Assembly: GCA_035559995.1 (NCBI GenBank)
Contig: DATMAM010000031.1
Coordinates: 186,001-250,000, forward strand
Direction: 5' to 3'
Length of the DNA: 64,000 nucleotides
From: DATMAM01 sp035559995
Lineage (GTDB): Bacteria; Desulfobacterota; Binatia; UBA9968
A program made the translations under genes and the position numbers. The notes under the pieces are model-generated. The model was not told where the DNA came from and did no database searches. It was given only the letters and a program-made list of their open reading frames with translations. This document shows, piece by piece, positions 18,197-26,876 of this stretch; position 1 is the stretch's first letter, and each line of letters starts with the position of its first letter.

Positions 18197-18265
18197 GACA
18201 AGCTTGCCGCCTTGTCAACGCGCGCGCGCAGCGCGCTTTCGCAGGCGCTACGCGATTGCGCCTGC
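18197..18265. promoter_or_regulatory. Two inverted repeats in a divergent promoter region
   Basis: Between the leftward Rieske operon and the rightward ABC gene are two palindromes. One is gacaag-8-cttgtc (18197-18216). The other has perfect 8-base arms, gcaggcgc and gcgcctgc, around 9 bases (18241-18265). Either could bind a dimeric regulator controlling both directions. No regulator gene is adjacent. Confidence 0.4.
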
Positions 18266-18310
18266 GCGGTTGGCATGATAAGCGAGAAGACTGCAAAAGG
18301 AGGACGGTCG

Positions 18311-19408
18311 ATGCATTTTCACGCCTGGATGCGCTTTCTTGCTTTTACCGCGCTTGCCTTCGCCCCGTTATCCGGCGCGGCGAGCGCCGCCGCGCCCGGC
18401 AATCTCGCGAATGATCCGGTCGCTAAGTTGCTGGGCATGGAGGTGATGAACGCCGCTCTCAAGGAAGGGCGCGTGGTCTGGTACGCGGGCGACAACGTCG
18501 GCGAGTTCTTCAAGGCGGGCGGCAAGGAGGCGTTCGAGAAGCGCTTCGGCATCAGGCTCGAGCCGGTGACGGGCCGCCTGCGCGAGCAGACCGATAAGGT
18601 CCGCGCCGAGCACGCCACGGGAAGAAAGATCGCCGATGTCTTCGACGGCGTGGTCCAGTATTTGATGGAGCTCTACAAGGCCGGCGCGCTGGAAAAATTC
18701 AAAAACCCGGCGCCGGCGCTCGCCGAATTTGACAGAAGCGTCTTTGTCCAGGAACCGGCCGATTTTTGGACGCCGCTCTTCATCAGCGCCCAGGCGCTGA
18801 TCGTCAACACCAATCTGGTGAAGAAAGAAGAATATCCGAAGTCCTACTGGGACATCGTCAATCCCAAGTGGAAAGGGCGGGTCGCCACGCGCGATCCTCG
18901 CAGCGCGGGCGGCGGCGGCTGGCAGTTCCTGCAATTCTACAACCATCCCAAGCTCGGCCTCGAATACATCCGCAAGCTCAAAGAGGTGGTGGAACCGTTC
19001 ACGGTTCCAGGCGGAAGCCGCGAGATGCGCGACGCGGTCCTGCTGGGACAATTCCCGCTCGGCTTTAGCGGCCGCCCGGAGTTCTTGACCGACGTGCCCA
19101 AGGGATCGCCTCTGGCTTACGTTGTCCCGCAGGAGGGGCTCACCTGGCTGCCGCACGTGACCGCGCTTCTCAAAGGATCGCCCCATCCCAACGCCGGCAA
19201 AGTTGCGCTGACCTGGTTTTACGAAATTCAGAACCTGCAACTGCTGGCCAAGGAGGGCGGGCGAATGATTCCCCATCCAAAAATCAAGATGCCGATTCCC
19301 GAAATGGAGATCGGCAACTATACGATGATGCCCGCCATTCCTTCCCAGCAGCTCGCGGACCCGGGATTCTTCTTCAAAGAGATGGAAAAAATTTTCGGCC
19401 GCCGCTAA
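18311..19408 (+). CDS. ABC transporter extracellular solute-binding protein (family 1, Fbp-like)
   Basis: 365 residues. The ATG at 18311 has AAGGAGG upstream and begins a signal peptide (MHFHAWMRFLAFTALAF, cleavage near GAASAAAPG). Features of the FbpA/spermidine-type binding fold are AALKEGRVVWYAG, VNTNLVKKEEYPKSYWDIVNPKWKGRV and the C-terminal KGSPHPNAGKVALTWF. It captures a solute in the periplasm and delivers it to the permease encoded 60 bases downstream. Automatic naming would be iron(III) transport. The tandem tyrosines used by FbpA are not evident, and the setting next to catabolic genes points to an organic acid. Confidence 0.88.
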   Translation: MHFHAWMRFLAFTALAFAPLSGAASAAAPGNLANDPVAKLLGMEVMNAALKEGRVVWYAGDNVGEFFKAGGKEAFEKRFGIRLEPVTGRLREQTDKVRAEHATGRKIADVFDGVVQYLMELYKAGALEKFKNPAPALAEFDRSVFVQEPADFWTPLFISAQALIVNTNLVKKEEYPKSYWDIVNPKWKGRVATRDPRSAGGGGWQFLQFYNHPKLGLEYIRKLKEVVEPFTVPGGSREMRDAVLLGQFPLGFSGRPEFLTDVPKGSPLAYVVPQEGLTWLPHVTALLKGSPHPNAGKVALTWFYEIQNLQLLAKEGGRMIPHPKIKMPIPEMEIGNYTMMPAIPSQQLADPGFFFKEMEKIFGRR

Positions 19409-19414
19409 AAAACC

Positions 19415-19452
19415 GAGCAATGGAGGTCGGGCTTCGCCGGGCTCCATTGCTC
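19415..19452 (+). repeat. Intercistronic stem-loop between binding-protein and permease genes
   Basis: A perfect 11-bp inverted repeat (19415-19425 with 19442-19452) encloses a GC-rich inner hairpin. It starts 7 bases after the binding-protein stop and is not followed by a T run, so it is not a classical terminator. Stem-loops at this place in ABC operons often protect the 3' end of the binding-protein message and lower permease expression. Confidence 0.7.
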
Positions 19453-19468
19453 AGTGCTTCCGCGCTGA

Positions 19469-21175
19469 ATGCTCGCCAAGCTTGCGGCTTTCGCCCGCCC
19501 CTTCACGCAAGTCACGGTTCTTTATTACGTCCTTTTCGCGGTCCTTGTTCTGCTGGTCCTGTACCCGACCGCGATGCTCCTGATCGCAAGCTTCTTTACC
19601 GGCCAGCCGGGAGCCTGGGGCGAGCTTACGCTCGACGGTTACCGCGAGCTGATGGTGACCGAAGGCATCGGCGAAATCATCCTCAACAGCGTGATCTACG
19701 CGTCGGCCCGGACGGGAATCAGCCTCGCGCTCGCTCTTACCTTCGCCTGGGCGGTAGCGCGCGCGCACGTTCCCGGCCGCAGGCTCATGGAGACCTTGAT
19801 CCCGATTCCGTTCTTCATACCCGATCTGCTCACCGCGATTTCCTGGGTCATGCTCGGCAACCCGCAAAACGGGCTCATCAATCAATTTTTCGTCCAGGTC
19901 CTCGGCGCCCGCGGTCCGGTCATCGACATTTACGGCTGGGACGGCCTGCTCTTTCATTCGGTGCTGAACACGACGTCGTTCCTCTACCTGCTCCTCGTCG
20001 GCTTCTTCTACAACATGGATCCCGCCTACGAAGAAGCCTCCATCGCCTGCGGCGCAACGCCTTCCCGGACCACGTTCAAGATCACGCTCCCCATGCTCCT
20101 GCCGGCCATCCTCGGCGTTTCCATTTTATCGTTCATCCGCGCGCTGGAGTCGTTCGAAGACCCGTACCTGTTCGGCACGCCGGGCGGCGTTTACGTGTTT
20201 GCCAACGAGATTTACCGCGTTCTCCGCCACCGCCATCCGCCGCAGTACAACGCCGCGACGGGCCTGGCCGTGATCCTGATGATCATCACGTTCGTCTTGG
20301 TCGCGGTGCAGTGGAAAATACTGGGCAACCGGGAGTTCACGACGATCAGCGCCAAAGGATACCAGCCGCGCCGCGTCACGCCGCGCCCGCTCGTGCGCTG
20401 GGGGATCTTCGCGCTGTTTGTGCTCTACTTCGCCCTCGCCGTCTTGATCCCCCTGACGCAGATATGCGCCAGCTCGTTCTTCAAAGTGTTCGGCCTCTAT
20501 AAGCCGGAGCACTTCACGTTCGACAATTGGCTCACGGTGTGGCGCGATCCGCGCACGATGGGAGGTCTCCGCAACACGATCGTTTTTTCCGCCTTGGCCG
20601 CCGCCGGGGTCATCGCGCTCGGCGGGTTGATCGGCTACATCCGCGTGCGCACGCGCCACTGGTTGGGCCCGACGATGGAGCTCACCGCGTGGCTCCCCTG
20701 GACAATGCCCGGGATCGTCCTGGGACTGGCGCTTCTCTGGGCGTGGATTTCCCTGCCGCAGCCGTTCAATCTCTACGGCACCTCGGCGATTGTGGTTCTG
20801 GGATTCATCGTGAACGGGCTCCCGCTGGGCACGCGCACGATGCAATCGTCGATCATGCAGGTGAGCAAAGACCTGGAAGAATGCTCGATGGTCCACGGCG
20901 CGTCCTGGCTGCAAACCATGGCTCATATCGTCCTGCCGCTTCTCCGCATTGGGGTCGCGGCCGCTTTCGTTATCGTGTTTGCGCTGTCGGCGAGAAGCCT
21001 GACGATCCCGCTGCTGCTCTACTCGTACGGGACTCAGACCTTGACGATAGCCCTCCTCTACTATTACGAGGAGGGCTATCGCAACATCACCGCGGTGATT
21101 GCGATGATCCAGCTTGCGCTGGTGATGGGCTTGCTTTTGCTGGAGCGCCTGACGCGGCCGCGCGAGGTCTCGTAA
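19469..21175 (+). CDS. ABC transporter permease, two fused membrane domains (FbpB-like)
   Basis: 568 residues, about twice a single permease, with two copies of the BPD permease domain. Each carries the EAA loop: one around EEASIACGATPSRTTFKITLP, the other around ECSMVHGASWLQTMAHIVLP. Some 12 transmembrane helices are expected. The fused layout is typical of iron/thiamine/2-aminoethylphosphonate-type importers. It would form the channel for the binding protein upstream. No ATPase gene follows; the nearest is at 44550. No clear ribosome site precedes the ATG at 19469, so the start is uncertain. Confidence 0.9.
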   Translation: MLAKLAAFARPFTQVTVLYYVLFAVLVLLVLYPTAMLLIASFFTGQPGAWGELTLDGYRELMVTEGIGEIILNSVIYASARTGISLALALTFAWAVARAHVPGRRLMETLIPIPFFIPDLLTAISWVMLGNPQNGLINQFFVQVLGARGPVIDIYGWDGLLFHSVLNTTSFLYLLLVGFFYNMDPAYEEASIACGATPSRTTFKITLPMLLPAILGVSILSFIRALESFEDPYLFGTPGGVYVFANEIYRVLRHRHPPQYNAATGLAVILMIITFVLVAVQWKILGNREFTTISAKGYQPRRVTPRPLVRWGIFALFVLYFALAVLIPLTQICASSFFKVFGLYKPEHFTFDNWLTVWRDPRTMGGLRNTIVFSALAAAGVIALGGLIGYIRVRTRHWLGPTMELTAWLPWTMPGIVLGLALLWAWISLPQPFNLYGTSAIVVLGFIVNGLPLGTRTMQSSIMQVSKDLEECSMVHGASWLQTMAHIVLPLLRIGVAAAFVIVFALSARSLTIPLLLYSYGTQTLTIALLYYYEEGYRNITAVIAMIQLALVMGLLLLERLTRPREVS

Positions 21176-21345
21176 AGGATTCGCGCGCGCGCCCGCAACG
21201 CCCGATTCCGTCTTCTTCGGCGGTCAGTTTTTTGACGGCTTCCATCGCGCGCGATCTTTCCTTTCCTCAAGGCGATACCGCAGGCTCGCGCTCGCGGCGA
21301 CGCCAGGAGGCTCGCCGATGGGCCAAAACGTCGCGGCGGCTTCCA

Positions 21346-22218
21346 TCAGCCGAGCTCCTTTTTAAAAAACTCGATCGTTCTCGCCCACGCCTCCTTGGCC
21401 GCCTCGGGATGGTAGCGGCCCGGATTGGTGTCGTTGTTAAAAGCGTGCTGCGCGCCGGGATAAATCTTGTAAGTGTAGCGCTTGTTGTATTTTTTCATCG
21501 CCTCCTCGGCGGGAGCAATCGTCTTGTTCACTCCTTCGTCCTTCTCGCCGTAATGCGCGAGAACCGGCGCTTCGATGTTCTTTACCAGATCGACGGGATT
21601 GGGGCTGCGCCCGTAGTAAACGACCGCCGCCCTCAGCCCTCGCACCTGAGTGGCGACGCCGAACGTCATTTCTCCGCCCCAGCAGAAACCCACCAGGCCG
21701 ATGCGATCGCCCCGAACTTCCGGAAGGCCGCGCAGATACGCCATCGAAGCCTCCGTGTCCTCGGCCACGGCGCTGAGCGGCACCATCTCCCGAATCGCGC
21801 TGATCCCTCCGCCTGAAGGGTTGACCTTCGCGGTCCCGCCATGGCGCGAGAGATAATCCGGCGCCAGTGCCACGAAACCCTCTTTGGCGAATCTTCGCGC
21901 CACGTCGCGAATGTGATCGTCCAGCCCGCGGTTCTCATGAATGACGATCACCGCCGCGTATTTGCCCGCCGCGCTCGGTTTCGCCAGATAGCCGGAGATC
22001 TGCCCCTGTTTTCCCGGATACTGGACATCGCGCGACGAGAGCGCGGGATCATCCGGAGCCACCTGAGCCGCTTCCGCGCTCGGCGAAAAAAAGGAGTCGA
22101 TCAACGCGTTGGCGGCCGCCAGGCTGCCGGTGAGCACGACGGCCTGTCTGATAAATTCGCGCCGGTTGATTTTGCCTTCCCGATATTGCTGGACCAGCTT
22201 TTGTATCTCTTCGGCCAT
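21346..22218 (-). CDS. Dienelactone hydrolase family protein with Tat-type signal
   Basis: 290 residues from the ATG at 22218, which has GGAGGG upstream. The N-terminus has a twin-arginine motif (NRREFIRQ, R19-R20), then a hydrophobic stretch and SAEAAQ, so the protein is probably exported folded by Tat. The catalytic elbow is VGFCWGG with C179; the acid lies in GEKDEGVN and the base in GAQHAFNN. This architecture (helical leader plus dienelactone hydrolase) is common for carboxymethylenebutenolidase-like exported proteins. It is transcribed away from tdh. Confidence 0.9.
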   Translation of the reverse strand: MAEEIQKLVQQYREGKINRREFIRQAVVLTGSLAAANALIDSFFSPSAEAAQVAPDDPALSSRDVQYPGKQGQISGYLAKPSAAGKYAAVIVIHENRGLDDHIRDVARRFAKEGFVALAPDYLSRHGGTAKVNPSGGGISAIREMVPLSAVAEDTEASMAYLRGLPEVRGDRIGLVGFCWGGEMTFGVATQVRGLRAAVVYYGRSPNPVDLVKNIEAPVLAHYGEKDEGVNKTIAPAEEAMKKYNKRYTYKIYPGAQHAFNNDTNPGRYHPEAAKEAWARTIEFFKKELG

Positions 22219-22300
22219 ACGCCATCCCTCCAAACGAGTTTGGACACGGAGACACTCTATAGCACTTTCGATTTTCCGCCGCCATGGCGCGTCGCTGCCG

Positions 22301-22326
22301 CGGGATAACCCCGATGGGTTATCCCG
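22301..22326. promoter_or_regulatory. Perfect 11-bp palindrome in the divergent region before tdh
   Basis: Arms cgggataaccc and gggttatcccg flank a 4-base loop (cgat). It lies 83 bases upstream of the leftward hydrolase start and 144 bases before tdh. With no T run on either side it is more likely an operator or RNA hairpin than a terminator. Confidence 0.5.
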
Positions 22327-22469
22327 GCCCACACCCTACGGGACGGCAAAGAGCAGAAATTCAGGCTCGTTCCGCGCGCCCCGGCGACGCCTCGGCCCGC
22401 CCGCCGTTTGCTTTCCCTCGACGGAACGATGCTGTAAGCTGCTATCCAGCCGGCTCGGCATCGGCGACG

Positions 22470-23501
22470 ATGAAGGCGTTGATCAAAAAGGTTCCTGAAC
22501 CGGGCTTGTGGCTCGAGGAGGCGCCGCTGCCGCGGATCGGCATCAACGATGTCCTCATTCGCGTGCTCCAGACCGGCATCTGCGGCACGGACCTCCACAT
22601 CTACAACTGGGACGGGTGGGCGCAGCACGCGGTTCGCGCGCCGCTCATCATCGGCCACGAATTTGTCGGCGTGATCGAAAGGCTCGGCGACAACGTCAAG
22701 GACCTCCGCGCCGGCGATGTCGTGAGCGGCGAAGGGCACGTCGTCTGCGGCCGCTGCCGCAACTGCCTTGCGGGCAGAAGGCATCTCTGCGCCGACGCTC
22801 AGGCGATCGGCGTCGATCGCCCCGGGGCATTTGCCGAATACATCGCCATCCCGGTCGCCAACGTGTGGCACCACGATCCGGCGATCCCGCGCGACGTGCA
22901 AACTATTTTCGATCCGTTCGGCAACGCCGTGCACACGGCGCTTTCCTTCGACGTTCTCGGCGAAGACGTGCTCATTACGGGCGCCGGTCCCATCGGGGTC
23001 ATGGCGGTCGCGATCGTGAAACACGCCGGCGCGCGCTACGTCGTCGTTACCGACGTCAACCCCTATCGTCTGGAGCTGGCGCGGAAGATGGGGGCAACGC
23101 TCGCGCTGGACGTGACGAGCGAAAGCGTCGCCGAGGCGCAGAAAAAGCTCGGCATGAAGGAAGGCTTTGACGTCGGCCTGGAGATGTCGGGCGACCCGCG
23201 CGCCCTTCACGACATGCTCGCGAACATGTGCCACGGCGGCAAGATCGCCCTGCTCGGCCTTCCCGCAAAGGAGATCGCGATCGACTGGACCAAGGTGATC
23301 TTCAACGGCCTCACGATCAAAGGCGTTTACGGCCGGGAGATGTATGAGACGTGGTACAAGATGACCGTGATGGTCCAAAGCGGGCTCGATATCAGCCCGG
23401 TCATCACGCACCGCTACCACTACAGCGAATACGAAGCGGCGTTCGAAACCGTCCGCTCGGGCCAGTGCGGCAAGGTGCTGCTCAGGTGGGCGGAGGATTG
23501 A
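22470..23501 (+). CDS. tdh: L-threonine 3-dehydrogenase
   Basis: 343 residues, against 341 for the E. coli enzyme. It is a zinc medium-chain dehydrogenase that oxidises L-threonine to 2-amino-3-ketobutyrate with NAD+. Catalytic zinc ligands are C38 in GICGTDLHIY and H63-E64 in IIGHEF; structural zinc uses C93, C96, C99 and C107. The nucleotide site is ITGAGPIGVMAV. The start MKALIKKVPEPG matches the family. It is followed 67 bases later by kbl, the next enzyme of the pathway, so the substrate assignment is well supported. Confidence 0.95.
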   Translation: MKALIKKVPEPGLWLEEAPLPRIGINDVLIRVLQTGICGTDLHIYNWDGWAQHAVRAPLIIGHEFVGVIERLGDNVKDLRAGDVVSGEGHVVCGRCRNCLAGRRHLCADAQAIGVDRPGAFAEYIAIPVANVWHHDPAIPRDVQTIFDPFGNAVHTALSFDVLGEDVLITGAGPIGVMAVAIVKHAGARYVVVTDVNPYRLELARKMGATLALDVTSESVAEAQKKLGMKEGFDVGLEMSGDPRALHDMLANMCHGGKIALLGLPAKEIAIDWTKVIFNGLTIKGVYGREMYETWYKMTVMVQSGLDISPVITHRYHYSEYEAAFETVRSGQCGKVLLRWAED

Positions 23502-23568
23502 AGGCCGATGGCGTAAGCTGGCACGTCCTCACCCGGCTCCATGATACGAGTTCCTGAAGGGAGCGGCG

Positions 23569-24753
23569 ATGTTCGGTGATTTAAAAAAGCACCTCGAACG
23601 ACAGCTGGACGAGATACGCCACAGCGGCCTTTACAAGGCGGAGCGGGTCATCACCACGCCGCAAGGCGCCCACGTCGGCGTGCTGGACGGCAAAAGCGTC
23701 ATCAATTTTTGCGCCAACAACTATCTCGGCCTCGCCAACCACCCGGAGATTGCCGCCGCCGCCCATCAAGCGCTTCACCGCTGGGGGTACGGCCTGTCCT
23801 CGGTGCGCTTTATCTGCGGCACGCAGGAAATTCACAAAGAGCTCGAGCGCGCTCTTTCCGATTTTCTGCAGACCGAGGACACCCTTCTCTACACGTCCTG
23901 CTTTGACGCCAACACCGGCCTGTTCGAGACCCTGCTCGACGCCGAAGACGCCGTTGTCAGCGATGAGCTGAACCACGCGAGCATCATCGACGGCATTCGC
24001 CTGTGCAAGGCGCGGCGCTACCGCTACCGGCACAACGACATGAACGACCTTGAGGCGAAGCTCAAAGAAGCGGCGAGCGCGCGCTTTCGGCTGATCGCGA
24101 CCGACGGGGTTTTTTCGATGGACGGCACCATCGCAAACCTGCCGGCGATTTGCGAGCTGGCGGAAAAGTACGGCGCGCTGGTCATGGTCGACGACTCGCA
24201 CGCGGTCGGCGTCCTCGGCGGCGGCGGCCGCGGCACGCACGAGCATCACCAGGTCCAGTCGCGCGTGGACATTATCACGGGCACGCTGGGCAAGGCTCTG
24301 GGCGGCGCCAGCGGCGGCTACACGAGCGGACGGCGGGAGATCATTGACATTTTGCGCCAGCGCTCGCGCCCGTACTTGTTCTCGAACACGCTCGCGCCGG
24401 CGATCGTTGGCGCTTCCCTCAAAGCGCTCGAGCTCTTGGCCCGCTCCGGCGAGCTTCGCGAGCGCCTGATGGAAAACACCCGCCTGTTCCGCGCCGGGAT
24501 CAAGCAGCGCGGCTTCGATATTCGCCCCGGCGAACACCCGATCGTTCCCATCATGCTGGGCGACGCCAGACTGGCTCAGGAAATGGCCGAGCGGCTACTG
24601 CACGAAGGCGTCTACGTCATCGGCTTTTCTTACCCGGTCGTCCCCAAGGGGCAGGCGCGCATTCGCGTGCAGATCTCCGCGGCGCACAGCCGCGACGATC
24701 TCGGGATCGCGCTGGACGCTTTCGCGCGCGTACGTGAAACGCTCCAGCGCTAG
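23569..24753 (+). CDS. kbl: Glycine C-acetyltransferase (2-amino-3-ketobutyrate CoA ligase)
   Basis: 394 residues, close to the 398 of E. coli Kbl. It cleaves 2-amino-3-ketobutyrate with CoA to glycine and acetyl-CoA, using PLP. The Schiff-base lysine is K242 in TGTLGKALGGASGGYTSG. The cofactor site includes VDDSHAVG, and ATDGVFSMDG is the usual alpha-oxoamine synthase block. AGGGAG precedes the ATG. Together with tdh it forms the threonine-to-glycine route, a source of glycine and acetyl-CoA. Confidence 0.95.
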   Translation: MFGDLKKHLERQLDEIRHSGLYKAERVITTPQGAHVGVLDGKSVINFCANNYLGLANHPEIAAAAHQALHRWGYGLSSVRFICGTQEIHKELERALSDFLQTEDTLLYTSCFDANTGLFETLLDAEDAVVSDELNHASIIDGIRLCKARRYRYRHNDMNDLEAKLKEAASARFRLIATDGVFSMDGTIANLPAICELAEKYGALVMVDDSHAVGVLGGGGRGTHEHHQVQSRVDIITGTLGKALGGASGGYTSGRREIIDILRQRSRPYLFSNTLAPAIVGASLKALELLARSGELRERLMENTRLFRAGIKQRGFDIRPGEHPIVPIMLGDARLAQEMAERLLHEGVYVIGFSYPVVPKGQARIRVQISAAHSRDDLGIALDAFARVRETLQR

Positions 24754-24762
24754 GAGGCGCCC

Positions 24763-25440
24763 ATGAAAGAAGAAGACTTGCAAATCGACCTTGCAGCGAT
24801 CGGCAAGGAGGCCTTGCGCGATCGACAGCCCGGAGAAGATCTCGATGAGGCGCTGCTTAGAGTCTGCAAGGACCTTTACGGCACGAAAGGACTGGGGGTT
24901 TTTCAGTCCGTTCGCAAAGCGGTAGAGGCCTACGCGAATCAAAGAAATCTGGGCTTGGAAAGCGCGCTGAACGAGATCGCGAGCGGAAGCAACGCCTCTA
25001 ACGTCACGACCTTCACGAAAAGCTTCACAACGACGAAGGTGCTCAACTCCCTGGACGAGCTGCCGCCGGACATCCGGGAGCAGGTGCAGAAGGCGCTGGA
25101 GTCGGGACGGAGCAGCCAAATTGTATTCAGCAAAACCTTCACCGGGAGCGAAGCCTTGGGCTCTCTCCTCGGGATGGGTCTTCGGCTGCTGCTTCACTCA
25201 CGCAGAGAGCCCGTCGATCTCACGCCTTCGTCGGTCCCGCCGCCCGCGATCGAGCAGGCGGCCCCGGCCCCGCCACCCGTCTCTACTGTGGCCTCGCGTC
25301 CCCAAACGGACACGCCGGTACAACCAGGCATGGTTCGCTGCGAGAACTGCCGGCTCGAATACTCAAAGGATCGCGCCTCCTGTCCCGGCTGCGGCGCGGA
25401 GCGCAGGCGCTCTTTTTGGGCGCGGCTTTTTGGACATTAA
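24763..25440 (+). CDS. Unknown protein with C-terminal zinc ribbon
   Basis: 225 residues starting 9 bases after kbl, with AGGAGG before the ATG, so probably in the same transcript. Residues 1-150 are charged and largely helical; I recognise no domain. Residues 160-190 are rich in proline and alanine and form a linker. The last 35 residues hold C-x2-C and C-x2-C (CENC and CPGC), a rubredoxin-like zinc ribbon, then a basic aromatic tail (SFWARLFGH). No signal peptide. It may be a regulatory or nucleic-acid-binding protein, but no function can be assigned. Confidence 0.75.
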   Translation: MKEEDLQIDLAAIGKEALRDRQPGEDLDEALLRVCKDLYGTKGLGVFQSVRKAVEAYANQRNLGLESALNEIASGSNASNVTTFTKSFTTTKVLNSLDELPPDIREQVQKALESGRSSQIVFSKTFTGSEALGSLLGMGLRLLLHSRREPVDLTPSSVPPPAIEQAAPAPPPVSTVASRPQTDTPVQPGMVRCENCRLEYSKDRASCPGCGAERRRSFWARLFGH

Positions 25441-25460
25441 CCTTACGGCTCTTTAATCCC

Positions 25461-26180
25461 ATGAAGCCGTGCACGCTCCTTCTGTCTCTTCTGTTTGGGC
25501 TCGCCCTTCCAGCCACAGCGCATGCGCAAGACGCCGAACCGAAGCCCAAAGTGCCGAGCATTGCGGTCAACGGCGAAGCCGTTGTGACCGTCGAACCCGA
25601 CCAGGCGGAGATCGACATCGGCGTCGTCACCCAGTCGCGCACAGCGGTAGACGCCGCCGGTGAAAACGCGAGCAAAGTGTCCCAGGTCATTGCCGAGCTA
25701 AAGAAAGTCGCGGGACCCCAGGGTGAAATTAAAACTGCCGGGTACGCGTTAACGCCGAACTACCGCTACCCGAAAGAAGGCGGTAAGCCGGAAATCGTGG
25801 GCTATACGGCCACGAATATCGTGCGGGCGAAAACTTCGAACCTTGCCGTCGTCGGGAAGCTCATTGACGCCGCGATGCGCGCGGGCGCAAATCGCGTGCA
25901 GCGGCTGGCGTTTATGCTTAAGGACGAGCAGGCAGCGCAACGCCAGGCGCTGCGCGAAGCCACCCTGAAGGCGAAAGCGAAAGCCGACGAGATCGCGCGC
26001 GCGCTGGGAGTCAAAATCGTGCGCGTCCGTTCGGTGACCGAAAGCGGCCAAGTCGTTCGCCCAATGATGCAAGACGCAGTCGCGCTCCGGGCCGAAGCCG
26101 CCGCCCAGACGCCCATTGAGGCGGGCACGATCGAGGTGCGCGCAAGCGTTGTGCTGACAGCCGAGATCGCTGGCCCCTGA
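25461..26180 (+). CDS. SIMPL domain (DUF541) periplasmic protein
   Basis: 239 residues. The ATG at 25461 starts a signal peptide (MKPCTLLLSLLFGLALPATAHAQ). The SIMPL domain is shown by IAVNGEAVVTVEPDQAEIDIGVVTQ near residue 40, YRYPKEGGKPEIVGYTATN and the repeated alanine/lysine helix AKAKADEIARALGVKI. The family is found in bacterial periplasms and outer membranes, and its role is not well defined. No clear ribosome site precedes the ATG; it begins 20 bases after the zinc-ribbon gene and may be coupled to it. Confidence 0.88.
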   Translation: MKPCTLLLSLLFGLALPATAHAQDAEPKPKVPSIAVNGEAVVTVEPDQAEIDIGVVTQSRTAVDAAGENASKVSQVIAELKKVAGPQGEIKTAGYALTPNYRYPKEGGKPEIVGYTATNIVRAKTSNLAVVGKLIDAAMRAGANRVQRLAFMLKDEQAAQRQALREATLKAKAKADEIARALGVKIVRVRSVTESGQVVRPMMQDAVALRAEAAAQTPIEAGTIEVRASVVLTAEIAGP

Positions 26181-26270
26181 ATCGCGCGCAATCGACCCGT
26201 TCCGTTTTCTTAATTTTGGGCTCGTATTCCGCGAAACTCTGTTATAGAAACGTAAACACGGGAGGGTTGT

Positions 26271-26876
26271 ATGACGGAACCTCTGACTTTGGAAATTTTC
26301 TCCGACTACGTTTGACCGTGGTGTTATCTCAGTACCGGGCGTATTGAGAAACTGAAAACGAACTACGGTCTTCGCGTAAAGTTCACCCATTTTCCTCTTC
26401 ACCCGGACACGCCTCCGCAAGGAAGGCCGCGCCCGGTTGATCCTCTTAGAAGCGGCGAGATGAAAGCCCGCATGGACGCGGAAGGCCTTCCTTACAACAC
26501 CGCGCGCAACATGAGCTACAACAGTCGTCTGGCGCAGGAGCTGGCAAAGTGGGCCGAAAGCAAAGGCAAAGGCTACGAGATTCATGAGCCGCTTTTCCGC
26601 GCCTATTTCGTCGAGCTGGAGAATATCGCCGACCCCGATGTGCTGGTGAGGATCGCCGAACGGCTCGGCCTCCCGGCAGACGAGGCGAGAGACGCGCTTG
26701 CAAGCCGGAGCTTCAAGGAGGCCGTGGACGAAGATTGGCAGCGCTGCCGGAGGCTGGGCGTGACCGCGGTGCCGACTTTTGTCGCGCGCCGCTACGCGCT
26801 TGTCGGCGCGTACCCGTACGAAGAGCTGGAAAAGCTCATTCGCCACGCTTTGGATCAACGCAACGGAGGGTCCTGA
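26271..26876 (+). CDS. DsbA/FrnE-like thiol oxidoreductase, probable selenoprotein (UPWC)
   Basis: 201 residues if the in-frame TGA at 26313-26315 is read as selenocysteine (residue 15). The ATG at 26271 has GGGAGG upstream. The N-terminus reads LEIFSDYV-U-PWCYLSTGRI; family members have CPWC there, so TGA replaces exactly the first redox cysteine. Downstream the reading continues without a break: a helical insertion (about 60-150) and the cis-proline loop GVTAVPTF (P168). A hairpin like a bacterial SECIS element follows the TGA. FrnE-type proteins are cytoplasmic, and no signal peptide is seen. A simple nonsense mutation is the alternative. The stop overlaps the next gene start (TGATG). Confidence 0.85.
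26313..26348 (+). promoter_or_regulatory. Candidate bacterial SECIS element after the in-frame UGA
   Basis: The hairpin has arms ctcagtac (26328-26335) and gtattgag (26341-26348), eight pairs including one G-U, around the loop cgggc. The loop begins 20 bases after the UGA and has G as its second base. Known bacterial SECIS hairpins lie immediately 3' of the UGA, with a small G-containing apical loop about 16-37 bases away. It would recruit SelB with Sec-tRNA. Confidence 0.7.

Noticed and set aside
26271..26459. Reading the TGA in the DsbA-like gene as a nonsense mutation (pseudogene).
   Set aside because: The stop falls precisely on the catalytic cysteine codon, the frame is otherwise intact, the ribosome site is good and a SECIS-like hairpin follows. 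A random mutation would have no reason to meet all four. It cannot be fully excluded without the genome.
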